A program made the position numbers and the translations under genes. Source: Candidatus Peribacteraceae bacterium (GTDB lineage Bacteria > Patescibacteriota > Gracilibacteria > Peribacterales > Peribacteraceae). Taken from it: DNA of 15,951 nt. Each line of letters starts with the position of its first letter. Positions within the stretch are counted from its first letter, which is position 1. The notes below the pieces were generated by a model, which saw only the letters and a list, made by a program, of their open reading frames with translations, was not told where the DNA came from and made no database searches. The stretch covers positions 1 through 15,951 of the forward strand of contig JAGORY010000018.1 of the NCBI GenBank assembly GCA_018062585.1, written 5' to 3'. This document shows positions 1 to 7,445 of the stretch, in pieces.

Positions 1-131
1 CATCCTCGACTACATCCATGACGATCTCTACCGAAAAAGTCATCCTCAATCTGAAAAAGCTTCATTCTTCCCTTTGTCTTGCCTTACAATCCATCTCACT
101 CCACCTTCTCAGGGGACATAACCCTCATCCG
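1..131. other. Left-edge sequence without a firm gene
   Basis: I see no supported gene here. On the minus strand two short frames stay open to the window edge: an ATG at 65 giving MKLFQIEDDFFGRDRHGC, and an ATG at 43 giving MTFSVEIVMDVVED. Either could be the 5' end of a gene that continues outside the window, and a purine-rich AAAGGGAAGA precedes the first. The stretch is too short to judge coding character. No terminator hairpin is apparent after the stop codon of the gene ending at 132. Confidence 0.3.
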
Positions 132-1490
132 TTACCGGAGGACCCAGAACGATTCCAGGAACTTTTCGTCCGAGCTCTTTCCGCTTTGCGCCAGAACAAG
201 GTAGAAATTGACGCCGTTGAAAAGCATACGACCGTACAGATGGGTCCGGCGATCATCCTTCGACGTGTACATCGCGAAGTCGGCCCCATCCCAACCGTTG
301 TCTTTCCAGTAATCTTCGCTCGCGATGGTGACGCCCGGGAACTGCGCAGCGTAGGCGTCGACGACGCCCTGGAAGATGACTTTGGACGACGGAGTTTCGT
401 CCGGGAAGCCGTATCGGTGAGCGATGACTTCATAGCCTCCGCCGCCTTCCTGGGCGAATGTGAACCGGTCTCCCATCTGCAGCGTTCCTTCCGGGATCAA
501 GCTTGTCCAATCGCGAGTGTTCTTCGGTGCGGACGGTGCGGAGACCTTGAAGAACCATTCATCCGACTTGAATTCCTTCCAGTCCGCGTAGGGCAGCTGG
601 TTCTTCGGGATGTCCTCCTTCGGCGTCGCCGTTCTCGCGGAGCTCCCTGTGTTCTTAGACAGCTCTTCAAGCGTCTTGCTCACGCTCGGCGCTTGCACGG
701 GAGAAAACGACGCCAAGGCTTTTGCCTGTTCCTTGAAACCTACTTGGATCTTCCGTCCTTGCACCGTCGCCTCGAGGTCGAGATACGCGTTCACGTTCTG
801 CGCCGCGCCTGTGGAATCGACGGACACCGTCATGCCGGCGTCGACGGCGGGGGACGCGATCGTACGGAGCGACGATTTCGCTTCGGGCAACGCCGTCCTG
901 AGTTGGCGCCTCAGAAGAGCGATGAACTGGCGTTGCTTCGCCTTCGGCAAGGTCACTTGGTATGTCGTGACTCCGTTCTGCATGGCGTATTTCACGATGA
1001 AGAAGCGTTGAAAGCGCGCGTACGAATCCAGGTTGATACGCCTCTTTTTCATTACGGACTGCGCCGATTCCTTCAGAGGGAAGCGGATCCAAGTTTTGAG
1101 CATCGGTTCAGCCGCCGCTGCGAAGTCCAGTCCCGCGCCATCCGCTTTGATTTCATCGATATAGATGTAGAGCATGCTATTCACGATTTTCACGTTTGCG
1201 CGAATCGATCCGATGCCGTCTTTCGGGATCCAATATTTCAGCTCGACCGTCAGGTCGGCTTGCAGGCGATCCGTGTCGTTATTGCCGTTCGTCGTGCCCT
1301 GCACCTCCAGCGAACCTGTGAATTCCTGCGATTGGATTTCGAAGGATAAATGGTGGTCCATCGGTCGCTCAGTGTCTTCCAGAATACGGAGAAGCTCCGG
1401 AAGCCCTGTTGAGGCTGCATGGGTCTGAAGTGGGTGTAGAAGCAGAAGAACGGCAACAACGAACATGCCGAGAGGACGAGGTGTATGCAT
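132..1490 (-). CDS. Exported protein of unknown function, 452 aa
   Basis: The frame can start 10 codons further upstream, but the ATG at 1490 gives a clean signal peptide: MHTPRP, a hydrophobic core GMFVVAVLLLLHP, then LQTHA-AS, with a likely signal peptidase I cut after about residue 25. No lipobox cysteine is visible. The mature protein is soluble-looking, with a beta-rich first half (residues ~40-150, alternating polar/hydrophobic stretches), a middle linker rich in Ser/Thr/Lys (~265-300), and a second region (~300-452) with many aromatics ending in ESFWVLR. I do not recognise the family. The first half vaguely recalls LolA/LppX-like lipid-binding folds, but that is weak inference. A TATAAT lies 10 nt before the start codon and no Shine-Dalgarno is visible. 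It is the only gene of its transcript that can be seen. Confidence 0.8.
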   Translation of the reverse strand: MHTPRPLGMFVVAVLLLLHPLQTHAASTGLPELLRILEDTERPMDHHLSFEIQSQEFTGSLEVQGTTNGNNDTDRLQADLTVELKYWIPKDGIGSIRANVKIVNSMLYIYIDEIKADGAGLDFAAAAEPMLKTWIRFPLKESAQSVMKKRRINLDSYARFQRFFIVKYAMQNGVTTYQVTLPKAKQRQFIALLRRQLRTALPEAKSSLRTIASPAVDAGMTVSVDSTGAAQNVNAYLDLEATVQGRKIQVGFKEQAKALASFSPVQAPSVSKTLEELSKNTGSSARTATPKEDIPKNQLPYADWKEFKSDEWFFKVSAPSAPKNTRDWTSLIPEGTLQMGDRFTFAQEGGGGYEVIAHRYGFPDETPSSKVIFQGVVDAYAAQFPGVTIASEDYWKDNGWDGADFAMYTSKDDRRTHLYGRMLFNGVNFYLVLAQSGKSSDEKFLESFWVLR

Positions 1491-1500
1491 AGTGAAGTGG

Positions 1501-1506
1501 ATTATA
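1501..1506 (-). promoter_or_regulatory. -10 box close to the start of the exported-protein gene
   Basis: A perfect TATAAT on the minus strand is separated from the ATG at 1490 by 10 nt (CCACTTCACT). Transcription starting 6-8 nt downstream of the box would leave a leader of only about 2-4 nt. No good -35 hexamer is seen 16-18 nt upstream. Confidence 0.45.
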
Positions 1507-1535
1507 CACTCATGGTACAAGAAAGATCTATCATT

Positions 1536-1682
1536 TTAGTGAAGCACGCCGAGCTTTCGTAGCCCCCATGCTGTCACTCCGGCGATGGCGAGAATGCCTC
1601 CTACAACCAGAGCTCCATGGACGATGCCGGGATGAGCCACGGCGAAACTTTCGATAGGAGCGGGAATTAGATCTAGGCTCAC
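1536..1682 (-). CDS. Small single-pass membrane protein, 48 aa, GTG start
   Basis: A short frame begins at a GTG that overlaps the stop codon of the upstream 148-aa gene (GTGA, 4-nt overlap), a classic arrangement for translational coupling. The predicted protein starts MSLDLIPAPIESFAVAHPG, continues with one hydrophobic segment at residues ~24-39 (ALVVGGILAIAGVTAW) and ends with a short basic tail, GLRKLGVLH. The segment length and the following Arg/Lys fit a single transmembrane helix with the C-terminus inside. There is no separate ribosome-binding site, which supports coupling to the upstream gene. The function is unknown. The alternative is a frameshifted tail of the 148-aa protein, which would give that protein a C-terminal membrane anchor. 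Confidence 0.55.
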   Translation of the reverse strand: MSLDLIPAPIESFAVAHPGIVHGALVVGGILAIAGVTAWGLRKLGVLH

Positions 1683-2125
1683 GCGGCGGTGTGGTACGAA
1701 GCAACGTTACGTCCGCCGCCGAGTTTTTGGACGCTATCGGTTGCAAGTGACGTGGTTGCGTTTAGGGCGCGCATACCGCTCGCGATCACGGTGCCGACGG
1801 GATGTTTGATTGCCTCTGGGCTGATTACTCCTTTTAAAAGCTGACGCATGTCGCGCTGTGTCCGAGGCAGAATGTCGTCACGGAGTTCTTCGGGCTCTTG
1901 CGGGTTTGTTAGAGCATCCACACCCCGGTCGAGAATGGTCGTTGCGCCCACGACAGCCTGGCCGACACCGTTCACTACGGTTGTCACTACTTGGCCTCCG
2001 GCTGTTTTTCCCGGCTCCAGAATCTGGTAGCCTTTCGTTTCTTTCCACCATTGCTCCATGTATGGCTGACGCTCGTAGAGGAGACGAGTTTCTTTCGCCG
2101 AGTGTGACCAGATCAGATTCATCAT
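1679..2125 (-). CDS. Hypothetical protein, 148 aa
   Basis: This unrecognised protein opens MMNLIWSH and has two possible ATG starts (2125 and 2122). The N-terminal ~35 residues are charged and aromatic (YMEQWWKETKGY). They are followed by a Gly/Val/Thr-rich stretch at ~43-66 (GGQVVTTVVNGVGQAVVGAT) that could be amphipathic or membrane-associated, then a polar Glu/Asp/Arg-rich part around residues 75-95. The C-terminal half has a second small-residue-rich stretch. No enzyme motif is visible. The gene is coupled to the 48-aa membrane protein downstream, so the two products probably act together, perhaps at the membrane. A TATAAT ends only 4 nt before the first ATG, which fits a leaderless mRNA starting at or near the second ATG. 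Confidence 0.7.
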   Translation of the reverse strand: MMNLIWSHSAKETRLLYERQPYMEQWWKETKGYQILEPGKTAGGQVVTTVVNGVGQAVVGATTILDRGVDALTNPQEPEELRDDILPRTQRDMRQLLKGVISPEAIKHPVGTVIASGMRALNATTSLATDSVQKLGGGRNVASYHTAA

Positions 2126-2129
2126 CGGT

Positions 2130-2135
2130 ATTATA
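2130..2135 (-). promoter_or_regulatory. -10 box immediately before the 148-aa gene
   Basis: A minus-strand TATAAT is separated from the tandem start codons ATGATG by only ACCG. The expected transcription start, 6-8 nt downstream, falls on the start codons themselves, the second ATG (A at 2122) being the best fit. The same AT-rich patch reads TATTAT on the plus strand, 6 nt before a short plus-strand ORF, so it may be bidirectional. Confidence 0.5.
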
Positions 2136-2140
2136 GAATA

Positions 2141-2260
2141 ATGAGACGTTGGATAAAGAAAAAAGTGACCGATTCTTCAATATCGACTCGATCAGGATTT
2201 CCTCTTCAACTTGCGACGAAAGAGGTGACGAACCACATCGGCCACCTTTGGCTTTGGTAG
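2141..2260 (+). CDS. Possible small basic protein, 39 aa
   Basis: A short plus-strand frame runs from an ATG at 2141 to a TAG, in the divergent gap between the 148-aa gene and valS. It starts MRRWIKKKVTDSS and ends HIGHLWLW. A TATTAT on the same strand ends 6 nt before the ATG, the same spacing as in front of valS. No Shine-Dalgarno is present. The composition (basic N-terminus, mixed middle, Trp-rich end) gives no family. An ORF this length can occur by chance, so it is listed only as a candidate. If it is not coding, the gap 2126-2306 contains nothing else I can name apart from the promoter elements. Confidence 0.25.
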   Translation: MRRWIKKKVTDSSISTRSGFPLQLATKEVTNHIGHLWLW

Positions 2261-2294
2261 AAATGATTTGCGTGCCCCAAAAAGGCCCCTCCGG

Positions 2295-2300
2295 TACACT
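2295..2300 (+). promoter_or_regulatory. -10 box immediately before valS
   Basis: TACACT is followed by 6 nt (CTGCGC) and then the valS ATG at 2307, so the start codon lies where transcription would be expected to begin. A TTGCGT at 2268-2273 is the only -35-like hexamer nearby, and its 21-nt spacing is too long to be convincing. Confidence 0.35.
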
Positions 2301-2306
2301 CTGCGC

Positions 2307-5021
2307 ATGCTCGAGAAGGCCTATGACCCAAAGGCAGTGGAGGACCGCATCTATGAGATGTGGGAGAAGAGTGGTGCGTTCAAGCCTGAGGCGTGTGATC
2401 CAAAGGGTGAGCCGTTCACCGTGAGCATGCCGCCGCCGAATGCCACGGGGCAGCTGCACTTGGGTCATGCCGTCATGTTGGCGCTGGAGGATATCTTCAT
2501 TCGTTTTGCTCGCATGCAAGGAAAGAAGACGCTGTGGGTGCCGGGTACCGACCACGCTGCTATCGCTACTGAGAATGTCGTCATCAAGCAGCTCAAAGAC
2601 GGAGGCATGAAAGATCCCCGCAAGGAACTCGGACGTGAGAAACTGATCGCCAAAATCGCCGAGTTCGTGGAGGGCAGCAAGAACACGATCCGAGGCCAGG
2701 TCCGGAAAATGGGATCAAGCTGCGACTGGTCCCGTGAAAGGTACACCTTTGAGCCGGCCTTGAACCGCTGCGTGAACGAAGTTTTCAAGAAAATGTACTC
2801 GGACGGCCTCATTTACCGCGGGCACCGCATCGTGAACTGGGACCCCAAGCTTCAGACAACGGTTTCGGACGACGAGGTGGACTATAAAGAGGAGAAGGGT
2901 GCGTTCTACACGTTCCAGTACGGACCGTTTCAGATCGCGACTGCGCGTCCGGAGACGAAGTTCGGTGACAAGTACGTCGTCATGCATCCGAAGGACAAGC
3001 GGTATTCCAAGTACAAGCACGGTGAGACGTTCGACGCCGAGTGGATCAACGGTCCGGTGCGTGCGACGGTCATTAAGGACGATTCGATCGACATGGAATT
3101 TGGCACCGGCGTCATGACCATCACGCCGTGGCATGACAAGATCGACTTCGACATAGCCGAGCGTCACGGACTCGAGAAAGAACAGATCATCGGCTTCGAC
3201 GGACGTTTGCTTGATGGCGCGGGTGAATTTGCCGGGATGAAGATCGACGAGGCACGTCCGCTCATCGTGGAAAAGCTGAAGTCGAAGGGGCTTCTCGTGA
3301 AGTCTGATGAAAATTACGTTCACAACAAGGCCATCAGTCAGCGTGGCGGGGGAGCTATCGAACCACAAATCAAGCTACAGTGGTTTATCGATGTGAATAA
3401 AGAAGTTGTCGATTGGACGGCGAAAGGCTCGAAGAAATCAGAGAAAATGAGCCTGAAGCAGATCATGCATTCGGTCGTGCATCACGGGGAGATCGATATC
3501 ATTCCGGACCGATTCGGCAAAACGTATTTCCATTGGATCGATAATCTCCGAGACTGGTGCATTTCGCGTCAGATCTGGTGGGGGCACAGGGTTCCGGTGT
3601 GGTACTGCGAGAACTGCAAGGATGAGGTGTTTCTGTCGGTAAATGCCGACGAGATGAAGACGCATGAGCTCTGCGGTGGAAAGCTGACCCAAGACCCCGA
3701 TACGCTCGATACGTGGTTCAGCGCCGGGCTCTGGACATGGTCATCGCTCGTGGATCCGAAGCTCACAGAAGACATGAGTCTTTCGCTCGAGGAGATCCTC
3801 AAATGCAGTCCTGATTTTCAGACGTTCCACCCAACGAGCGTGATGGAGACGGGGTACGACATCCTTTTCTTCTGGGTGGCGCGCATGATTCTCATGACGA
3901 CGTACGCGACGGGACAGATCCCGTTCAAAACCGTGTACCTCCACGGTCTCATCCGTACGCGTGACGGCAAAAAAATGAGCAAGTCTGATCCGTCAACGAT
4001 GATCGACCCTTTAGACATGATCAGTAAGTACGGAGCTGACGCACTTCGCTTAAGTATGATCGTCGGGCAATCGCCGGGTGCGGATTCACGGCTGTATGAG
4101 GAGAAAATCGCTGGGTACCGGAATTTTAGTAACAAACTCTGGAATGCTTCGAGATTTGTCCTCATGCAGTGCGAACAGGCAGGCATTGATCCGAAAACGA
4201 TCGACAAACTTCCGGACGCTTCCAAATTATCCCTCGCCGACCGCGCGATTTTGCACGCCTCGGAAATCTTGATCGACGATGTGACGAAATGTCTGGAGTC
4301 CTACAGTTTGAGCGAGGCCGGAGAGAAGCTCTACAGCTTTACGTGGGATACGTTCTGCGATTGGTACCTAGAACTCAGTAAGGGCAACGCCAATCACGCA
4401 GTTCTGGTTCATGTTCTCCGGCGTCTTCTCATGCTTCTGCATCCGTACTGCCCGTTCATCACGGAAGAACTGTGGTCGCAGGTGAAACCGGCTTCTGATG
4501 GCATGCTCATTGCCAAGGCATGGCCCAAAGCCAAGGCCGAGCGCAAAGATCCGAAGGCCTACGCTGAATTCCAAACGCTTATCGATGTCATCACCGCGAT
4601 CCGCAAGCTCCGGACGGACAGTAGCATCGAGCCCGGTACCGAAGTCACAGTCACTCTGGTGAGCAAGAAATACTGCCAAGGACTCGAAGAGCAAGAATCG
4701 CACATCCGACGCATGGGGAAAGTGAAGAGTCTCACGATCACGACCGATCCCATCAAGCCCACGAATGCCGCAAGCGCGTTCCTCGCTGATATCGAGGTGC
4801 ATCTGTCGCTCGAAGGACTCTTTGATCCGGCCAAACTGAAAATCAGTCTCGAGAAAGAGCAGGTCGAGCTCACGAAGTATGCCGGTTCGCTGAAAGGAAA
4901 ACTTCAGAACAAGGCATTCGTCGAGAGGGCTCCGAAAGAGCTTGTCGATGCGGAGAAAGCGAAGCTCTCGGAGGCGGAGGAGAAGCTGAAAAAGATCGGC
5001 GAGAGGCTGCGTGCATTGTAG
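2307..5021 (+). CDS. valS: Valyl-tRNA synthetase (ValRS), 904 aa
   Basis: This class I aminoacyl-tRNA synthetase charges tRNA-Val in the cytoplasm and edits mischarged Thr-tRNA. The ATG at 2307 gives the usual family N-terminus, MLEKAYDPKAVEDRIYEMW; an upstream TTG at 2268 would add 13 unlikely residues. The signature HIGH motif is HLGH (residues 51-54, after PPPNATGQL) and KMSKS is at 556-560. The CP1 editing domain is present (IATARPETKFGDKYVVMHP), and a Cys/His cluster (YCENC ... THELCGG), probably zinc-binding, precedes DTLDTWFSAGLW. The anticodon-binding domain follows. The last ~60 residues form the charged coiled-coil arm typical of ValRS (SEAEEKLKKIGERLRAL). The length is normal. A TACACT -10 box lies 6 nt before the ATG and there is no Shine-Dalgarno. 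Confidence 0.97.
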   Translation: MLEKAYDPKAVEDRIYEMWEKSGAFKPEACDPKGEPFTVSMPPPNATGQLHLGHAVMLALEDIFIRFARMQGKKTLWVPGTDHAAIATENVVIKQLKDGGMKDPRKELGREKLIAKIAEFVEGSKNTIRGQVRKMGSSCDWSRERYTFEPALNRCVNEVFKKMYSDGLIYRGHRIVNWDPKLQTTVSDDEVDYKEEKGAFYTFQYGPFQIATARPETKFGDKYVVMHPKDKRYSKYKHGETFDAEWINGPVRATVIKDDSIDMEFGTGVMTITPWHDKIDFDIAERHGLEKEQIIGFDGRLLDGAGEFAGMKIDEARPLIVEKLKSKGLLVKSDENYVHNKAISQRGGGAIEPQIKLQWFIDVNKEVVDWTAKGSKKSEKMSLKQIMHSVVHHGEIDIIPDRFGKTYFHWIDNLRDWCISRQIWWGHRVPVWYCENCKDEVFLSVNADEMKTHELCGGKLTQDPDTLDTWFSAGLWTWSSLVDPKLTEDMSLSLEEILKCSPDFQTFHPTSVMETGYDILFFWVARMILMTTYATGQIPFKTVYLHGLIRTRDGKKMSKSDPSTMIDPLDMISKYGADALRLSMIVGQSPGADSRLYEEKIAGYRNFSNKLWNASRFVLMQCEQAGIDPKTIDKLPDASKLSLADRAILHASEILIDDVTKCLESYSLSEAGEKLYSFTWDTFCDWYLELSKGNANHAVLVHVLRRLLMLLHPYCPFITEELWSQVKPASDGMLIAKAWPKAKAERKDPKAYAEFQTLIDVITAIRKLRTDSSIEPGTEVTVTLVSKKYCQGLEEQESHIRRMGKVKSLTITTDPIKPTNAASAFLADIEVHLSLEGLFDPAKLKISLEKEQVELTKYAGSLKGKLQNKAFVERAPKELVDAEKAKLSEAEEKLKKIGERLRAL

Positions 5022-5030
5022 AAAATCTCA

Positions 5031-5059
5031 TTGTATTTCTTCAGAAAGTACGCTATACT
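5031..5059 (+). promoter_or_regulatory. Promoter of the toxin-antitoxin operon
   Basis: TTGTAT (5031-5036) and TATACT (5054-5059) are separated by exactly 17 nt. Transcription would start near 5066, leaving a ~20-nt leader before the antitoxin ATG at 5086. The leader is pyrimidine-rich (TTTTCCTACTTTTCTT) without a Shine-Dalgarno. The box starts 10 nt after the valS stop codon, so the operon can be transcribed independently of valS. Short repeats around the -10 box (ACTTACTTAC, TACGTA) could be an operator for the antitoxin, but this is speculative. Confidence 0.7.
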
Positions 5060-5085
5060 TACTTACGTATTTTCCTACTTTTCTT

Positions 5086-5337
5086 ATGACTACAAAGATT
5101 CTGAAAAGCACTGAGCGCGGGCAAATCACGCTTCCGAAGGAATGGAGGGATGCTTTCCGTACCAATAGCTATATCGCCTCTCTGCATAAAAACACATTGG
5201 TGATTGCGCCTTTGCAGCTTGATAGTGAAGAGGATGAGGAGGTTATCTTTAATGCGGATCGGGATAATGATGGGAAGGGGATCAGTCTCGATAGCATGAT
5301 AAAGATGCTCACCAACATCATCGATGAACAGGATTGA
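5086..5337 (+). CDS. AbrB/MazE/SpoVT-type antitoxin, 83 aa
   Basis: The ATG at 5086 gives MTTKILKSTERGQITLPKEWR, a clear swapped-hairpin AbrB DNA-binding motif (Gly-Gln-Ile-Thr-Leu-Pro-Lys). The frame is open upstream to 5011, but those residues overlap valS and the promoter, so the shorter start is preferred. The second half is strongly acidic (LDSEEDEEV) and ends in an amphipathic helix (SLDSMIKMLTNIIDEQD), as expected for an antitoxin segment that wraps the toxin. It overlaps the toxin gene by 14 nt. By analogy with type II systems, the antitoxin neutralises the toxin and represses their common promoter. Family and role are well supported; the regulatory details are inferred. Confidence 0.85.
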   Translation: MTTKILKSTERGQITLPKEWRDAFRTNSYIASLHKNTLVIAPLQLDSEEDEEVIFNADRDNDGKGISLDSMIKMLTNIIDEQD

Positions 5338-5575
5338 AAAATTTCTTCGGTCACTCCCTCGGAAAGAGAAGCTCGCGGTGCTTCTTCTTTTACAACAGAT
5401 TAAAAAGGATCCATTCAAGGTCCCTGGGATCGTGACGCTTCAGGGGTTTAAGGGGTTGTATAGAGTGCGCATGGGACGAAATCGCATCATTTTCTTCTTT
5501 GATTCAAAGTCAAAAACATGTGAGATTAAGCATGTTGGGAGAAGAAACGAGAAAACGTATAAGAAGCTCGGCTAG
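5324..5575 (+). CDS. RelE/ParE-family toxin, 83 aa
   Basis: This small basic protein starts within the end of the antitoxin gene. It begins MNRIEKFLRSLPRKEKLAVL, with a helical N-terminal half, followed by a beta-sheet region with the RelE/ParE pattern: GLYRVRMGRNRIIFFFD, then IKHVGRRNEKTYKKLG at the C-terminus. Conserved Arg/His/Tyr residues near the end (H70, R73, R74, Y79) are in the places where mRNA-interferase toxins of this fold have their active residues. ParE-type (gyrase poison) activity cannot be excluded from sequence alone. The stop codon TAG shares the palindrome CTAG (5572-5575) with the stop codon of the convergent dinB gene. No terminator separates the two genes. Confidence 0.85.
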   Translation: MNRIEKFLRSLPRKEKLAVLLLLQQIKKDPFKVPGIVTLQGFKGLYRVRMGRNRIIFFFDSKSKTCEIKHVGRRNEKTYKKLG

Positions 5576-6789
5576 TTGATCATTGGCAGATCCAATTCTT
5601 TCGTCGTACCTGTATTGACTGATAGCGCGGCCGCTCGTGTCAGGCTATCGCGGCCGTATTTGCTGTGAAGTCCGTCCATCGCTTCCTGTAGCCGTTCGGA
5701 GGCCCAAGCTTTTTCAGGATCTTCGAAGAGCGATTGCTGTGGTGCGTCGGCCGGTTTGAATCCGTAGAGTGCGAGTCCGGCTTGGTTCCAGCGACTTCCG
5801 TGCCACGTGAGACTTCCGAGCGCTGAGAGTGCGGGACCCATGAGTTGTTCGACCGTCGTGCAGACGCGGTCCATGCGCCGGTGCGCGCCGCGGTAGGCGA
5901 AGTCAGGCGTTCGGATCCAGACCGAGAGATCGGTCGCACCGAGGTTTTCACGGCGCATCCTCAAGGTGCAGTACTCGAGGTGTTTGAGCATGTGGGCCTT
6001 CAGCAGTTTCGCATCGGTCGTTGACTTGAACGTGCGACAGCGCGAGATCGACTTCGGTGGACGGGTGTCTTTCGCGACTATGAACACGCGTTCACCGAGA
6101 AGTTCGCGCTGCATCTCGATGCCGGGTCGTCCGCAAATGCGGATGATCTCTGGGCTGGGCGCAGTTGCGACATCCCACGCCGTTACCCAACCAAGAGCCT
6201 CTGTCTTGGCTTCACGCTGACGACCGATGCCCGGGATTGCGGCGGCCGGACGGTCCTGCAGGAATCGTCGTATCTTGTCGTCCCCCTGAAGAGCCGTGAC
6301 ACCGGCGGGCTTACGGTATTCACCGGCCATTTTGGCGAGAAGCTTACTCGGAGCGACGCCGATTGAGACCGAGAGCGCGGTTGTCTGTAGAACTTCTTTC
6401 CGAATGCTTTGTCCCCACGCGAATCCGTCTTTTGGCGCGCCTCCGACGAGTGCCTCGAGGTCTATGTACCACTCATCGATGGACGTATGCTCGAGGACAG
6501 GGGAGTGTTGCCCTAGTACCGAGGCGATTTGCTGCGACGCGATGCCCGTTTCTCGGAAATCGGCAGCCATTTCGATGGCATCGGGCACCAGTAGCCGAGC
6601 CTCCGACAGTCGCATACCGGTCTTTACGCCTTTGGCCTTGGCTTCGTACGTTGCCGCGATGACACAGCCGCCGCCCATGCCGACCGCAAGCAGCGGTTTG
6701 CCTCGGAGACCCGGGTTCAAGCGGACGATGACTGAGGCAAAGAAAGAATCAGCATCAATGTGGGCCACTGAAAAAGAAGCGTGGTGCAT
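5572..6789 (-). CDS. dinB: Y-family translesion DNA polymerase (Pol IV/DinB type), 405 aa
   Basis: This low-fidelity polymerase copies past damaged bases. Palm motifs are intact: HIDADSFFASV (residues 10-20) supplies metal ligand D12 and steric-gate F17, and SIDEWYIDL (103-111) supplies D105/E106. The finger motif ATYEAKAKGVKTGM (46-59) and SIGVAPSKLLAKMAG (142-156) are standard. HhH region: AIPGIGRQ (184-191). A little-finger domain follows (~240-345). QQSLF at 351-355 matches the beta-clamp-binding pentapeptide. About 50 residues follow it, ending DLPMIN; I assign them no function. The gene starts 20 nt after the lexA stop codon on the same strand, so it is in the LexA-controlled operon. 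The leader (TTATCGCACTC) lacks a Shine-Dalgarno. Confidence 0.95.
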   Translation of the reverse strand: MHHASFSVAHIDADSFFASVIVRLNPGLRGKPLLAVGMGGGCVIAATYEAKAKGVKTGMRLSEARLLVPDAIEMAADFRETGIASQQIASVLGQHSPVLEHTSIDEWYIDLEALVGGAPKDGFAWGQSIRKEVLQTTALSVSIGVAPSKLLAKMAGEYRKPAGVTALQGDDKIRRFLQDRPAAAIPGIGRQREAKTEALGWVTAWDVATAPSPEIIRICGRPGIEMQRELLGERVFIVAKDTRPPKSISRCRTFKSTTDAKLLKAHMLKHLEYCTLRMRRENLGATDLSVWIRTPDFAYRGAHRRMDRVCTTVEQLMGPALSALGSLTWHGSRWNQAGLALYGFKPADAPQQSLFEDPEKAWASERLQEAMDGLHSKYGRDSLTRAAALSVNTGTTKELDLPMIN

Positions 6790-6809
6790 GAGTGCGATAA
6801 AAAGATCTT

Positions 6810-7418
6810 TTAGACCGTCATCTTCCGCATGAGGCCCACGACTACTCCCGCTACCTGCAATTCCTCGAGCGCGTGAAGATCGGGATAGTCTGGGTTCTCG
6901 GCTTGCAGATAGAATTTGCCTTTATCTTTCTTGAGACGCTTCAGTGTGAACTCTCCATCCAAGACTCCGACGACGATGTCGCCTGGTTTGGGGTGCTTAC
7001 TCCTGTCGACGACGACGAGGTCGCCTTCGTGGATCATGGCGCCGATCATGCTGTCGCCTTTTACGCGGAGAAGGAATGTTGAACTACGGTCTTTTACCAG
7101 ATAATTCTCGATCGTGATCTGTTCCTCGGCATGTTCCTCCACGGGTGCCGCAAAACCGGCCGCAATCGGACCGAAGAGCGGAAGCACCATCGCGCTCGGG
7201 GCTTCGTCGCCCGGCATGTTGATGATCTTGATGCGTCCTTTGGGGTCTTTCTCGATCTGTTTTTCAGCGACCAGCGTATTGACGACTTTCGCGATGGAGT
7301 TCTTGCTTCGAACGCCGAACGCAACGGCAAGATCCGCCAGAGACGGCGAGTAACCACGTTTTCCTTGGAATTCACTGATGTAGTTGAGGACGGTTCTCTG
7401 GTGTGGAGTGAGTGACAT
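6810..7418 (-). CDS. lexA: LexA SOS repressor, 202 aa
   Basis: LexA represses SOS genes and inactivates itself by RecA-stimulated autocleavage. The frame is open to 7532, but the upstream part is low-complexity intergenic sequence containing the promoter; the ATG at 7418 gives the family N-terminus MSLTPHQRTVLNYISEF and the standard 202-aa length. Winged helix-turn-helix: SLADLAVAFGVRSKNSIAKVV (~26-46). The Ala87-Gly88 cleavage bond is in GPIAAGFAAP. Catalytic Ser123 is in VKGDSMIGAMIHEGD, and Lys160 in GEFTLKRL; all three are shifted by about four residues from E. coli LexA. It is the first gene of an operon with dinB. The promoter carries a candidate LexA operator, which implies autorepression. 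The leader is pyrimidine-rich with no Shine-Dalgarno. Confidence 0.97.
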   Translation of the reverse strand: MSLTPHQRTVLNYISEFQGKRGYSPSLADLAVAFGVRSKNSIAKVVNTLVAEKQIEKDPKGRIKIINMPGDEAPSAMVLPLFGPIAAGFAAPVEEHAEEQITIENYLVKDRSSTFLLRVKGDSMIGAMIHEGDLVVVDRSKHPKPGDIVVGVLDGEFTLKRLKKDKGKFYLQAENPDYPDLHALEELQVAGVVVGLMRKMTV

Positions 7419-7445
7419 AGAAAGGGTGGAAGACGAACGTCCACC

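Noticed and set aside
18..1349. 443-codon open frame on the plus strand opposite the exported-protein gene
   Set aside because: It is Arg/His/Val-rich and lacks domain features, whereas the minus-strand frame has a signal peptide and natural composition. It is a shadow caused by the codon bias of the real gene.
1878..2555. 225-codon minus-strand frame spanning the valS start region
   Set aside because: It overlaps the valS N-terminus, including the HLGH region, and the 148-aa gene in another frame, and has no recognisable features.
2715..3368. 217-codon minus-strand frame inside valS
   Set aside because: It lies opposite the conserved editing and catalytic core of valS; its composition is that of an antisense shadow.
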